Positions 25,074 to 33,867 of a DNA stretch of 61,543 bases are shown piece by piece. The notes under the pieces were generated by a model. That model ran no database searches. It saw only the letters and a list, made by a program, of their open reading frames with translations, and had not been told where the DNA came from. Source of the DNA: a virus; IMG/VR virus record IMGVR_UViG_3300010354_000092, positions 1 through 61,543 of that record. One strand, written 5' to 3'. Both the position numbers and the translations under genes were made by a program. Position 1 is the first letter of the stretch. Each line of letters begins with the position of its first letter.

Positions 25074-27542
25074 ATGGGATTTCCACTAACTCCAGTAAAC
25101 GGTCAGACAGCAATTGTAAATGGGATCAAATACATTTACATATCTGTTTATAAGAGCTGGCGCCGAGATTTTAATAACGTTCTTGACCGTTTATATCTAA
25201 TCGGCGGCAACGAAACAGTTAGTAGTTCAACCGGTGATCTGGTAGTATTGGGCGGTGGATATTTTGGAAAAAGTGTAATAATAGGCAAAGATTTAACCGT
25301 CTATGGTACGGCAACATTCTACGGCCCAATAATCGGGTCAGTAAGTTCTACAACAAATATAACAGGAGGCGCACCCGGATCTCTTCTTTATCAGGTTAAT
25401 ACTAGTACCACAGGATTCATTGGTATTGGTCCTGCAGGTTCGCAATTAATAAGCGACGGTACCGTAGCTTATTGGACAATTACTCAAGGTGGATATGCGA
25501 ATACTGCTACCAATATTGAGGGTGGCGATACATGGCAAGTTCCCTTCCAAGCATCAACAAGTACAACAATATTTTCTCCAGATTTTACTTATGATAACAA
25601 TTTAGGTAGTCTGATAATCAAAGATCTTACATCTAGTGTTGGTACAGATACTGGAGCTATTATAACTTATGGTGGATTAGGTGTTGGAGAGAATTTAAAT
25701 GTAGGAGGAAATCTTACTGTTGGAGGAGATTTCACAGTCAACGGTTCTTTAACTTATCTTAATACTACAAATTTAGATATAACAGATAAACTTATAACCT
25801 TAGCAAAAGGCTCTACTACTACTGCAATCAGCGTAGGAGCAGGTTTTGAAATTGAAGGTACCGCAGCAAATATAACCTATGCAAATAACGAAGAAAGATT
25901 TGTAAGTAGTGTAAAAATAGAAGTTCCAAGTTTAGTAGCTACAGCAGGCATACCTGCCACAGATTCAAATACCGGAACAATCCAGGTAACCGGGGGAGTT
26001 GGTGTAACTGGTAATGTTGTTGCAGGTTTATTTGTAGGATCAATAGGTGATGACTTGTTAGGTCGTAATACTAGCAAGTTTACAACTGTAGATGCCAACG
26101 GACAAATTACTGCTGGTTCGTCTGCTCAAGCAATATTTTGGAATACAACTACACAGTTATTATCGACCACTGCGTCTGTTTATGTAGTAGGAGGCCTAGC
26201 CGTAGAAGGTAATGCTATAATTAAAGGATTAGTAGAAACTCCAGGAGGAATACAAATTCATTCTTCTGGAACAAGCGGCCTGCACCTATTATCAAGAAGT
26301 AGTAATCCTGAAAATTCGCCAAAACTTAAACTTGAGGCACGAAATCAAGGTTATGTAGAATTATACAGTTCGTCTGCTGGTGGTGCATTAATTATTGATT
26401 ACCTTGGAACAAATTATCTATCTTTAGATAATAATCAATTAGTTTATTACGGAACAACTCCTGCTACTTCAACAGTCGATGGATCTATAACAACCTATGG
26501 CGGTATAAGCGCAGCGGATAACGTTTTCATAGGTGGACATTACAATGGTATAAAATTAGACACAGGAAGCATTCGTCCTTACACGACACAAAATTTAACT
26601 ATTAATACAACAGGTTCGGGAATACTAACTTTACAGACTACATCAATTTTTATTGATGCTACATCATCGGCATCGATTAGCACAAGTACGTTTATTCAAG
26701 GCGCCGTAGAAGCTGTTAGGTTTAACGAAATTGAAATATCAAATAATCTAAGCCCGCTTACTAAAATTACGCCTACACCCACCGACAATAATTTATTCTT
26801 AGTAGGTAACGGAGCTGGCACTGTTTTTATAGGTACAGCGTCAATAGTTACAAATATAGTAGGCGGATTATCAATAAATGAAGATTTATCAGTAGTTGGT
26901 TATGCATCTGCAAATAGATATAATGACTTAATTATAGATAATAGTACTGTTACTAACTTAACCATTAGTGCATATAATGCCAATCAAGGATTAAATTTTA
27001 CAGCTAGTGGATCTGGCAATATTGGATTTAATTCTACTAGAGTTGAGATAACTGCAACTACAGTAGTTAACGGTGCAGTGACCGCCAATTCATTTAACGA
27101 TATAGAGATTGCTAGATCTATAAACAGTGCAACAGTTACATTATCTTCTTTACTTCAAAATCAGAGTATAGAAATTGCACCAAATGGAACTGGAACTACA
27201 ATTGTTTCTTCCAAGTTAATTGCTAATGATATTATTCAAGCAAACGACTTTATAAGAAAATCTGTATTAGAGCTTAGTCAGTTGCAGGTATCTAATAATA
27301 TAACATTGGCAATTAACGACATTACGGCAAATATTATTACTTCCGAGCCTATGATGTCTAACAGTGATATATACCTTCCTCCGGCAGGACCAGACCTAGC
27401 AGGTTACGATTTAGTTATTAGAAATAGATCTACACTGTATACAATTAATGTTAATGATACTAGTACAAGCTTTGTAGCATTTATAAACACTAGTTCTAAC
27501 ATTAGAGTAATATCAGACGGATTAACTTGGTTTATCCAATAA
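25074..27542 (+). CDS. Tail fibre protein with repeated beta modules
   Basis: This 822-aa protein starts MGFPLTPVNGQTAIVNGIKY, an N-terminal motif common in fibre proteins of aquatic T4-like phages. It has at least two copies of a GDLVVLGGGYFGKSVIIGKDL-type stretch in shorter form (GLGVGENLNVGGNLTVGG; GGVGVTGNVVAG), the same fold pattern as the 341-aa gene at 11884. The rest is short beta-strands rich in Thr/Ser/Asn to the end (DGLTWFIQ). It probably forms an elongated trimer. It closes the fibre cluster before the sugar genes. Confidence 0.7.
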   Translation: MGFPLTPVNGQTAIVNGIKYIYISVYKSWRRDFNNVLDRLYLIGGNETVSSSTGDLVVLGGGYFGKSVIIGKDLTVYGTATFYGPIIGSVSSTTNITGGAPGSLLYQVNTSTTGFIGIGPAGSQLISDGTVAYWTITQGGYANTATNIEGGDTWQVPFQASTSTTIFSPDFTYDNNLGSLIIKDLTSSVGTDTGAIITYGGLGVGENLNVGGNLTVGGDFTVNGSLTYLNTTNLDITDKLITLAKGSTTTAISVGAGFEIEGTAANITYANNEERFVSSVKIEVPSLVATAGIPATDSNTGTIQVTGGVGVTGNVVAGLFVGSIGDDLLGRNTSKFTTVDANGQITAGSSAQAIFWNTTTQLLSTTASVYVVGGLAVEGNAIIKGLVETPGGIQIHSSGTSGLHLLSRSSNPENSPKLKLEARNQGYVELYSSSAGGALIIDYLGTNYLSLDNNQLVYYGTTPATSTVDGSITTYGGISAADNVFIGGHYNGIKLDTGSIRPYTTQNLTINTTGSGILTLQTTSIFIDATSSASISTSTFIQGAVEAVRFNEIEISNNLSPLTKITPTPTDNNLFLVGNGAGTVFIGTASIVTNIVGGLSINEDLSVVGYASANRYNDLIIDNSTVTNLTISAYNANQGLNFTASGSGNIGFNSTRVEITATTVVNGAVTANSFNDIEIARSINSATVTLSSLLQNQSIEIAPNGTGTTIVSSKLIANDIIQANDFIRKSVLELSQLQVSNNITLAINDITANIITSEPMMSNSDIYLPPAGPDLAGYDLVIRNRSTLYTINVNDTSTSFVAFINTSSNIRVISDGLTWFIQ

Positions 27543-27578
27543 TTTTCTTTGAATATTCTTGCAGGATAAATTATAATT

Positions 27579-28127
27579 ATGATGCAAGAATTATCTATAC
27601 CTGGTCCAAAATTAATTAATCTAAAAAAACTATCTGATAGTCGAGGTTGGTTTTCTGAAACGTTCAAATCTAGTTGGCTGAAAGATTTTGATATAGACTG
27701 CAATTTTGTCTTTGAATTTTGGAGTTTTAACGAACACCGAGGAACATTAAGAGGATTGCATTCTCAAAACGATAAATTTGTACCTGCAAAATTGATAATG
27801 GTTCTTAATGGTTCTATACAAGATGTTATCCTAGATGCTAGAATCAATTCTCCTACATTTGGACAACATTGCTCTTTAATTTTAGATTCAAAAAATCCTC
27901 AATTATTATATGTACCTAAAGGATTTTATCACGGATTCGTAACTTTAGAACCAAATACTTTTGTAGGATATAAAGTTGATGAATATCATGCTCCGCATAA
28001 CGAATGTGGTGTTGATTATAGAGATACTAATTTAAATATTAATTGGGCTATAACAGATAATCTCATAATAAGCAATAGGGATTTAAACAATCCAAGTTGG
28101 GATAGTTGTTATAAATTTAATATATGA
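27579..28127 (+). CDS. dTDP-sugar 3,5-epimerase-like (RmlC family)
   Basis: This 182-aa cupin-fold protein matches the RmlC family, which epimerises dTDP-4-keto-6-deoxyglucose on the way to dTDP-rhamnose. Visible key residues are SRG at 22-24, RGLH with the catalytic base His61, Lys71, VPKGFYHGF at 112-120 and Tyr131/Tyr136. The usual RGLHYQ reads RGLHSQ. It overlaps the dehydratase/reductase gene by ATGA, and together they could make or alter a nucleotide sugar for host surface glycans or for glycosylating the fibres encoded upstream. The start at the first of two ATGs is uncertain by one codon. Confidence 0.85.
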   Translation: MMQELSIPGPKLINLKKLSDSRGWFSETFKSSWLKDFDIDCNFVFEFWSFNEHRGTLRGLHSQNDKFVPAKLIMVLNGSIQDVILDARINSPTFGQHCSLILDSKNPQLLYVPKGFYHGFVTLEPNTFVGYKVDEYHAPHNECGVDYRDTNLNINWAITDNLIISNRDLNNPSWDSCYKFNI

Positions 28128-28924
28128 AAATTTTAATTACCGGCGGAAAAGGATTTGTAGGATCTTATCTTGCAAATAATTTACGAGCCGATAATATAGT
28201 AGCAGTTGGCAAAGACAAATTAGATTTATTAAACCCGCAACAGGTTAATGAGTTTTTTAATAATTTTCAATTTGATGTTGTAATTCATACGGCTTTAGTT
28301 GGTAGAGAACAGTTATTCAGCACAGATCCTAAATACCTAAATGAAAATTTATTAATGTTCACTAATCTTTATAATAATAGACAAAAATTTGGTCGACTTT
28401 TTAATTTAGGAACTGCCTACGAATACGATCTTACTAAAGATAACAGATTTGTTCATGAAGAAAGTGTAATAAACTATCTACCTAACACGAGCTATGGCTT
28501 AGCAAAAAACATAATAGCTAGAATAATTAAAGAAACTGATAACTTTTATAATTTTAGATTGTTTGGAGTATTTCATCACACAGAAAAAGAGACTAGATTT
28601 TTTAAAAAATTATCTTTACAAAAAACAATTAATATATCTAACGATATCTATTTTGATTATATAAGCCTAGATGATTTAGTTTTAATAATTAAATATTTTT
28701 TGAATAATACACATTCAGTTAGAGATATCAACTGTGTATACCATGAAAAATTTAGATTAAGTCATTTGGCAAAAAAATTCTGCGAAATACATAACTTAGA
28801 CCAAGCTAATATTTTAGTTGAAAAGAAAGGCAATAATAATTTAACAGGCAATGCTACAAAATTAATGTTAATTCCGGTTAAATTAGCAGGTTTAGACGCA
28901 GGATTAAAATTATATCAAGTCTAA
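28124..28924 (+). CDS. NAD(P)-dependent sugar epimerase/reductase (extended SDR)
   Basis: This 266-aa Rossmann protein has the nucleotide-binding ITGGKGFVG at residues 5-13 and the catalytic Tyr124-x3-Lys128 (YGLAK). Size and pattern fit the RmlD/GDP-fucose synthase branch, which reduces 4-keto sugars, though the exact substrate cannot be read. ATGA overlap with the RmlC-like gene implies coupled translation and a shared pathway. Its 3' end overlaps the convergent Nudix gene by 15 bp. Confidence 0.8.
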   Translation: MKILITGGKGFVGSYLANNLRADNIVAVGKDKLDLLNPQQVNEFFNNFQFDVVIHTALVGREQLFSTDPKYLNENLLMFTNLYNNRQKFGRLFNLGTAYEYDLTKDNRFVHEESVINYLPNTSYGLAKNIIARIIKETDNFYNFRLFGVFHHTEKETRFFKKLSLQKTINISNDIYFDYISLDDLVLIIKYFLNNTHSVRDINCVYHEKFRLSHLAKKFCEIHNLDQANILVEKKGNNNLTGNATKLMLIPVKLAGLDAGLKLYQV

Positions 28925-29335
28925 TATAAGTTGAAGTTTATCTTTTATAAATCTATTATTTAGAGTAACTTTAACACCCTGGTGCAACGGTTTAGGATAA
29001 TTTTCAAAACTACACCAAGCATAACCTGAGTGTTCGTTATTCAAAACAGGTGTAAATTCATTATCAACAATTAAGATATAAGTATTATACTTGAAAGATT
29101 GATCATTACTAGCGTACTGTTCTAAGGGAATTATTTTTTTGATAGGTGGAGTATTACCAATTTCTTCGCTTACTTCTCGATTTAATGTATCATATGGGGT
29201 TAGGTCTAACGGCTCTTTTTTACCCCCTACAAATCCCCAAGTATTAGCAGTCTTTCCCTGTGTTCTTAACAAGAACAAAAATCTTTTTGTATCTCTAGCT
29301 AAAAATAAACCACCACTGCAAATAATTTCTCTCAT
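28910..29335 (-). CDS. Nudix hydrolase
   Basis: This 141-aa protein carries most of a Nudix box: GGKKE, then LNREVSEEIG. Nudix enzymes split nucleoside diphosphates linked to another group, such as nucleotide sugars or (d)NTPs. The stretch between the first Glu and REVSEEIG is four residues longer than the canonical 7. The ATG at 29335 is chosen because it overlaps the gp15 stop as ATGA; an in-frame ATG at 29350 also exists. It is co-transcribed with gp14-gp15 and lies against the two sugar genes, so a nucleotide-sugar substrate is possible. Confidence 0.8.
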   Translation of the reverse strand: MREIICSGGLFLARDTKRFLFLLRTQGKTANTWGFVGGKKEPLDLTPYDTLNREVSEEIGNTPPIKKIIPLEQYASNDQSFKYNTYILIVDNEFTPVLNNEHSGYAWCSFENYPKPLHQGVKVTLNNRFIKDKLQLILDLI

Positions 29336-30756
29336 AGTACTAAACGCCATCTAGCAGGCTCGTATATACCTTCAAAGCTTTTTGTCCAAGCCCACCCATC
29401 TGGGCTATCAGACCACTTGTATTGTATGCCTGTATATGAATTAGTTATATATGTTAGTGTTCTTACAGTTAAACTATTGAATAAAATATCCCATCCAGTA
29501 CCATTCCATTCTATTATGTCGTTAGTTTTTGCTTGAAAGTCGGTGCCGTCATTATTCTTCCAAGCATCAGGTCCGTCATACCCTATATTTCCGTATTGGC
29601 TATTAACATTTATATCTTCTAGTATTAGATATCTAGTACCGGTAACCTTATTATCAGGGTTGTATGTTTGAGGGTTAATAATTGCATCTATGGTCCCCCT
29701 CCCACCAATACTTGTATTTGATGGAACTGTGTCCGCATCAAAATTCAGTTGCATACTAAAATCGTCTGTAGGGTTTAGGCTTATGTAAGAAACAATTTCA
29801 GTATTGTCTGGTCGTAATAATCTAATTTGACTTAGCCCTGCCTTAAACTGCCCTGGATACAGATCTAAAATCTTATACCAGTTAGTACGCTTGTCAACAT
29901 CAGTAACTGCAACAAATCCAGTCTCATCTGCTTCTTTTTGATATATCAAAGAAGCTGTATTATTAAGCACCAACAAACCAAAATTTCCAGGTGTTACAAC
30001 AGTTTTTCCTACCAGTGTATCACTATTAAATAAATCACCTAAAGCTAAATCGTTGTAAGAACCTGTGGCACTTATTTGTCCTACAGCATCACTGGCAAAA
30101 ACACTTGTAATAATTTTTGTTACAATACCTAGTTTTTTAACCTTAGCTGGAGGATTAATCCAAATAGGGCAATTAAAAGTTAAAGTAGCAATACTAATAT
30201 CTGATTCAAGCCCTTGAGGTATAGACCTAGATTCAAATACTTGATTTACTAATTCAACTACGCTAAGACTAGACCAATCAATATAATTATCGGAACTTTG
30301 CAATTCTAAACTAGGATTAAAAAATACTGTGATCTGTTCCCATATTTGTAATTTTTGATCAGTATTGGTGGTCCATATGTCAGCGTTAAATGTTGCAAGA
30401 TAAGGAGTAGGCATTAGTCTTTCTATAGTATACCCTGGACCTTGAGTATTCAAATACTCTTGAGCTTGTTCGTCGTAGTCTCTTTCTCTAACACTGATCT
30501 TACTGATAAATGTTGGATCTTGCATTCTATTTCTGTCGTGTTGAAGATCTTTAATATAACACGATATAAAAGGCGCACCTTGTATGGTATTTTCACTATT
30601 TTTCTTAAGGATACTGGCTACTTGCCTAGTCATGTCACCGTAGCGTATAGGAACTTCTATAATATTTCCTCTAGCATCTTTATAGCTAAAATTACTCATC
30701 AGTCTCATAAATTGAGTGAGATATCTTTTAACCTGTCCGTCGTAAAAGTAATCCAT
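29332..30756 (-). CDS. 15: Tail sheath stabilizer/completion protein gp15
   Basis: This 474-aa protein matches the gp15 family, the ring that caps the tail tube and sheath and joins it to gp13-gp14. The N-terminus DYFYDGQVKRYLTQFMRLMSN lines up with T4 gp15 (YFYNSSFRRY...LFSNI), followed by VPIRYGD, RVQ-type and PPAKVKKLG blocks. T4 gp15 is about 272 aa; here the last 200 residues are extra and contain beta modules with Trp-rich repeats (WNGTGWDI, WSDSPDGWAW). Overlaps gp14 by 1 bp. Confidence 0.8.
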   Translation of the reverse strand: MDYFYDGQVKRYLTQFMRLMSNFSYKDARGNIIEVPIRYGDMTRQVASILKKNSENTIQGAPFISCYIKDLQHDRNRMQDPTFISKISVRERDYDEQAQEYLNTQGPGYTIERLMPTPYLATFNADIWTTNTDQKLQIWEQITVFFNPSLELQSSDNYIDWSSLSVVELVNQVFESRSIPQGLESDISIATLTFNCPIWINPPAKVKKLGIVTKIITSVFASDAVGQISATGSYNDLALGDLFNSDTLVGKTVVTPGNFGLLVLNNTASLIYQKEADETGFVAVTDVDKRTNWYKILDLYPGQFKAGLSQIRLLRPDNTEIVSYISLNPTDDFSMQLNFDADTVPSNTSIGGRGTIDAIINPQTYNPDNKVTGTRYLILEDINVNSQYGNIGYDGPDAWKNNDGTDFQAKTNDIIEWNGTGWDILFNSLTVRTLTYITNSYTGIQYKWSDSPDGWAWTKSFEGIYEPARWRLVL

Positions 30757-31964
30757 TAATTATCCGCCTGTGGTTTTAAAATCTTAGACAACGCCTGTTT
30801 TTGCGGCACTACTTTGCCGCCTATAGTAGCAGTTGTATCATTATTAATGAATCCGCTCTTCTGGTTAAGTCTTACAGGCTGGCCGGGATATCTACCTCCA
30901 GGTTCTGTAGCATCTGTACCTAGAGGGCTAATAGTCATTCTAACATTATCTTCAAATTTAACCCATTTATTCCCGTCCCATCTAAAAAGTCTATTAGGAA
31001 AATAATCTGTTCTTAAATGAAACTGGCCTTGAGTCGGAGATGAAGGAAAAGTGATACCAAAACTATATGGAGCGCCGTTTGGAGGAATGCCGTCTTCTGT
31101 AAGGTATCCTAAATAGATGTTCTTTTCTGGTGTTCCTAATACTGTGGTTGCGTCTACTGTACCAGTTGTTACAGCATCTACAGTAATATCTGTATTACTT
31201 GCATCTACATATTTTACTAATCCATTATCATCTAAGGGTATTGTAAACAAATTAATATTGTTATACCCGCTTAAAGGAGCTTCAATTTCTGCTTGTTCTA
31301 TAATTGCTTTACTAATTTCTAAGCTCTTATTATAAACACTTAACACATCTCTAAGAGTTTTATTTCCGTCTCCAGCAGGAGCATCTAAAATTTCTTTAAA
31401 TTCTTGACTATCAACTAACGGTTCGCACTTTGCTCTAAGTAAATGAGGATACCATGTTTGACTAAATCCTGTAGCTGCTCTGCTAACATCTGTAACAACA
31501 TAAAATCTTTTTAGTGCTACCATACTATCATCTAAGGCGTATTCATCTTTTAAATGAGGCAATTCGAATACATCGCCGGGCATAATTTTTCTACCTAAAG
31601 TATCTACAGTAGCCTTTAAGTGAAAAGTTATCATCACATTATCGTTTTGCAAAAACAGCCCAAATTGACTAAGATTGAAGTCGATATCTTGCATAGTGTA
31701 TATGCCGCGTATCTGATAAACATCCGAATCATAATGGCGATCTCTATTTTCCATAAAAACAAGATCTTGTATACCTAATTCAGTGATAGGATTTGTATTG
31801 GTAGGAACTCCAGGAGTAGACTCTCCTTCTGCGGGATTTACAGGGCCTAGATACTTATGAATAAAGACATCAGTTCCTCCAATCTGGAACTGCTCGTTTA
31901 TAGCACGATCAATAAATTTAAAATCATTGCCCTTTTCAGGGCGGTACAATGAGAGTCTTGGCAT
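30756..31964 (-). CDS. 14: Neck protein gp14
   Basis: This 402-aa protein is the neck component that bridges the head and the completed tail. The family form in aquatic T4-like phages is recognised by YRPEKGNDFKFIDRAI at the start, GGTDVFIHKYLGP, MENRDRHYDSDVYQIRGIY and GRKIMPGDVFELPHLKDEY. It is longer than T4 gp14 (256 aa). The C-terminus carries a module (FPNRLFRWDGNKWVKFED) like those in the sheath and fibre. It has a predicted leaderless start 7 nt after a late promoter, divergent from gp13. Confidence 0.85.
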   Translation of the reverse strand: MPRLSLYRPEKGNDFKFIDRAINEQFQIGGTDVFIHKYLGPVNPAEGESTPGVPTNTNPITELGIQDLVFMENRDRHYDSDVYQIRGIYTMQDIDFNLSQFGLFLQNDNVMITFHLKATVDTLGRKIMPGDVFELPHLKDEYALDDSMVALKRFYVVTDVSRAATGFSQTWYPHLLRAKCEPLVDSQEFKEILDAPAGDGNKTLRDVLSVYNKSLEISKAIIEQAEIEAPLSGYNNINLFTIPLDDNGLVKYVDASNTDITVDAVTTGTVDATTVLGTPEKNIYLGYLTEDGIPPNGAPYSFGITFPSSPTQGQFHLRTDYFPNRLFRWDGNKWVKFEDNVRMTISPLGTDATEPGGRYPGQPVRLNQKSGFINNDTTATIGGKVVPQKQALSKILKPQADN

Positions 31965-31971
31965 AGTGATG

Positions 31972-31977
31972 TATTTA
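31972..31977 (-). promoter_or_regulatory. Late promoter box for gp14-gp15-Nudix
   Basis: The minus strand reads AATAAATAC, then 7 nt to the gp14 ATG. It forms the left half of a TATTTA-N5-TAAATA palindrome with the plus box. Confidence 0.65.
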
Positions 31978-31982
31978 TTGGC

Positions 31983-31988
31983 TAAATA
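31983..31988 (+). promoter_or_regulatory. Late promoter box for gp13, 5 nt before ATG
   Basis: GCTAAATATCATTATG: the box is 5 nt from the gp13 ATG. Only 29 bp separate the two divergent start codons, and they contain both promoters. Confidence 0.65.
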
Positions 31989-31993
31989 TCATT

Positions 31994-32752
31994 ATGAGTG
32001 ATACTATACAACAACGAGAATTAGTCATCGAATACATTAAAACTATGTTAGGTGACGGCATGGTTGATATTGAGCTAGATCCTAAGCATTATAATATTGC
32101 TATCGATAGGGCTTTGGGGAAATTTAGACAACGTAGTTCTGCAGCCGCGGAGGAAAGCTTTGGATTTTTAACTTTTTCTCAAGATGTAAATGAATATACA
32201 CTTAGCCATGAAGTAATGGAAGTTCGTCAAATCCTGCGTAGAACAATAGGTTCTAGATCGGGTGGCGGTGAAGGTGGTACAGTATTTGAACCTTTTAATT
32301 TAGCCTATACAAACACATATCTTTTAAGCTCTAGTAATATGGGCGGATTGGCTACGTATTATGCTTTTGCAAGTTATCAAAAACAAGTAGGAAAAATGTT
32401 TGGTAGTGATATTAATTTTACGTGGAATTCTACTACTAAAAAATTGACCATTATGCAAAGACCACGAGGTGAAGAAGAAGTATTACTTTGGCTTTATAAT
32501 TACAGACCAGATTTTAATCTGATTCAAGACACTTATGCAGGACAGTGGTTACGTGATTATGCTCTTGCTACTTGTAAAATCATGCTAGGTGAAGCTCGTG
32601 AAAAATTTGCTACAATTGCTAGTCCGCAAGGCGGTACAACACTAAACGGTACAGCGTTAAAAGCTGAGGGCAAAGCTGAAATTGAGGCGCTTGAACTCGA
32701 TTTAGTTAATTACAAAGATGGCGGAAAACCATTAACATTTGTAATTGGTTAA
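31994..32752 (+). CDS. 13: Neck protein gp13
   Basis: This 252-aa protein attaches to the portal and receives the tail, acting with gp14. The gp13 family is seen in RELVIEYIKTMLGDGMVDIEL at the N-terminus, then LDPKHYNIAIDRAL, and WLRDYALATCKIMLGEAREKF near 185-205. It has no Shine-Dalgarno and is predicted leaderless. It is divergent from gp14, whereas these genes run in the same direction in T4. Confidence 0.85.
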   Translation: MSDTIQQRELVIEYIKTMLGDGMVDIELDPKHYNIAIDRALGKFRQRSSAAAEESFGFLTFSQDVNEYTLSHEVMEVRQILRRTIGSRSGGGEGGTVFEPFNLAYTNTYLLSSSNMGGLATYYAFASYQKQVGKMFGSDINFTWNSTTKKLTIMQRPRGEEEVLLWLYNYRPDFNLIQDTYAGQWLRDYALATCKIMLGEAREKFATIASPQGGTTLNGTALKAEGKAEIEALELDLVNYKDGGKPLTFVIG

Positions 32753-32760
32753 GAAACAAG

Positions 32761-32789
32761 TTGACCTTAATTTAAATTGATTATATATT
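32761..32789 (+). promoter_or_regulatory. Sigma70-type early promoter
   Basis: TTGACC (32761-32766), a 17-nt spacer and TATATT (32784-32789). It lies just after the gp13 stop. It predicts host-polymerase transcription of the dNMP kinase from about 32796. Confidence 0.6.
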
Positions 32790-32810
32790 ATGATATCTGA
32801 GGGATATCAT
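32790..32810 (+). promoter_or_regulatory. Palindrome with ribosome site in its loop
   Basis: ATGATATC-TGAGG-GATATCAT, a perfect 8-bp inverted repeat whose loop is the ribosome site (GAGG), ending exactly at the ATG at 32811. It could limit translation initiation, or it could be a DNA-level operator overlapping the predicted transcription start. Confidence 0.5.
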
Positions 32811-33476
32811 ATGATCATAGGTTTTGTAGGATTTATTGGTTCGGGCAAAGATACTGCCGCAGACTATCTTGTTAATTTTCACGGATTTCGTAGAGACTCA
32901 TTTGCTAACACACTTAAAGACGCGGTTGCAGCCGTATTTGGTTGGGACCGCGTTCTGTTGGAAGGACGTACTAAAGAAGCCCGAGAATGGCGAGAACAAT
33001 TAGATTTATGGTGGAGCGAAAGACTAGGTATTCCGGAACTCACACCAAGATGGGTTCTACAACAATGGGGTACAGAAGTCTGCCGTAAAGGATTTCATGA
33101 TGACATTTGGATTGCCAGTTTAGAAAATAAACTGCGTAATAGTAAGGATGATATTGTTATTTCCGATGTACGCTTTCCTAACGAAATAACTGCCATACAT
33201 AATGCTGGTGGAAAAGTAGTTCGAGTAGTACGTGGCCCAGATCCTGATTGGTATCAAGATGCATTTAATGTAAACGTAGGTCCTACTAATATGAGCTGGG
33301 CTATTTCAAAAGCTCGTATGGAATCTTTAAAGATTCATTCATCTGAAACAGCATGGATTGGCAATGGGATAGATCAAGAAATAGACAATAATGGAACTAT
33401 TGACGATCTTTTTAAACAGCTTGAAAGTTTAGTTAAAAGTCAGGAGTCAAGTCTCCCTGCCGCCAAGGCAGCTTGA
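32811..33476 (+). CDS. Deoxynucleoside monophosphate kinase-like
   Basis: This 221-aa P-loop kinase has GFIGSGKDTAADYL at residues 7-20, close to the start of T4 gp1 dNMP kinase, which phosphorylates dNMPs for phage DNA synthesis. The NMP-binding and lid parts include RRDSFANTLKDAV and later ISDVRFPNEI, a motif common in this family. The ATG at 32811 is chosen over 32790 because the GAGGG spacing and family start agree. It has an early promoter of its own inside a late region and overlaps the HNH-like gene by 44 bp. Confidence 0.8.
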   Translation: MIIGFVGFIGSGKDTAADYLVNFHGFRRDSFANTLKDAVAAVFGWDRVLLEGRTKEAREWREQLDLWWSERLGIPELTPRWVLQQWGTEVCRKGFHDDIWIASLENKLRNSKDDIVISDVRFPNEITAIHNAGGKVVRVVRGPDPDWYQDAFNVNVGPTNMSWAISKARMESLKIHSSETAWIGNGIDQEIDNNGTIDDLFKQLESLVKSQESSLPAAKAA

Positions 33477-33768
33477 GAATATGCAAAATTCTTTGGCAGT
33501 TTGCACAAACTGTCTTTAAATTTGTATGTCTACAATTATCTTGATTTCCGTCTATGTGATATACATTAAACTGATCTTTGTACCTGCTAGTATACCCGCA
33601 TCTATCACATTTGTTAGTTAGCCTGTAACCTGCTTTATACCATTTAGGTTGCCCGTCTTTGCTTCCTCTACTACAATGGTCACACTTTGATCTGTAAAAT
33701 ACTCTATCTTCTTTTTTATAATTGATGGCAACAGGTCTTTTCCTACAAACTTTGCAAAGATCACGCAT
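33433..33768 (-). CDS. HNH-like zinc-binding protein
   Basis: This 111-aa protein has four Cys pairs (CKVC at 5-8, CDHC, CDRC, CANC) and the sequence YHIDGNQDNCRHTNLKTVC, which fits an HNH nuclease active site (His, Asn, zinc Cys). Such proteins are often free-standing homing endonucleases or packaging-associated nickases. It is convergent with, and overlaps, the dNMP kinase 3' end. A minus-strand late promoter precedes it. Confidence 0.65.
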   Translation of the reverse strand: MRDLCKVCRKRPVAINYKKEDRVFYRSKCDHCSRGSKDGQPKWYKAGYRLTNKCDRCGYTSRYKDQFNVYHIDGNQDNCRHTNLKTVCANCQRILHILKLPWRQGDLTPDF

Positions 33769-33798
33769 ATCACGCCCTTTTAAGGTCCCTTTGTATCT

Positions 33799-33804
33799 TA
33801 TTTA
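33799..33804 (-). promoter_or_regulatory. Late promoter box for HNH-like gene
   Basis: The minus strand reads GGTTAAATAAG. It gives a leader of about 25 nt with AAAGGG before the ATG at 33768. Confidence 0.45.
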
Positions 33805-33830
33805 ACCAGTTAAAAAACCCAAGAATTCAA

Positions 33831-33836
33831 TAAATA
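33831..33836 (+). promoter_or_regulatory. Late promoter box for gp18
   Basis: CAATAAATAAAAC, about 26 nt of leader and AAGGAG before the sheath ATG at 33868. Confidence 0.55.
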
Positions 33837-33867
33837 AAACAAAGAATCCATTAAGGAGATTTGGAAA

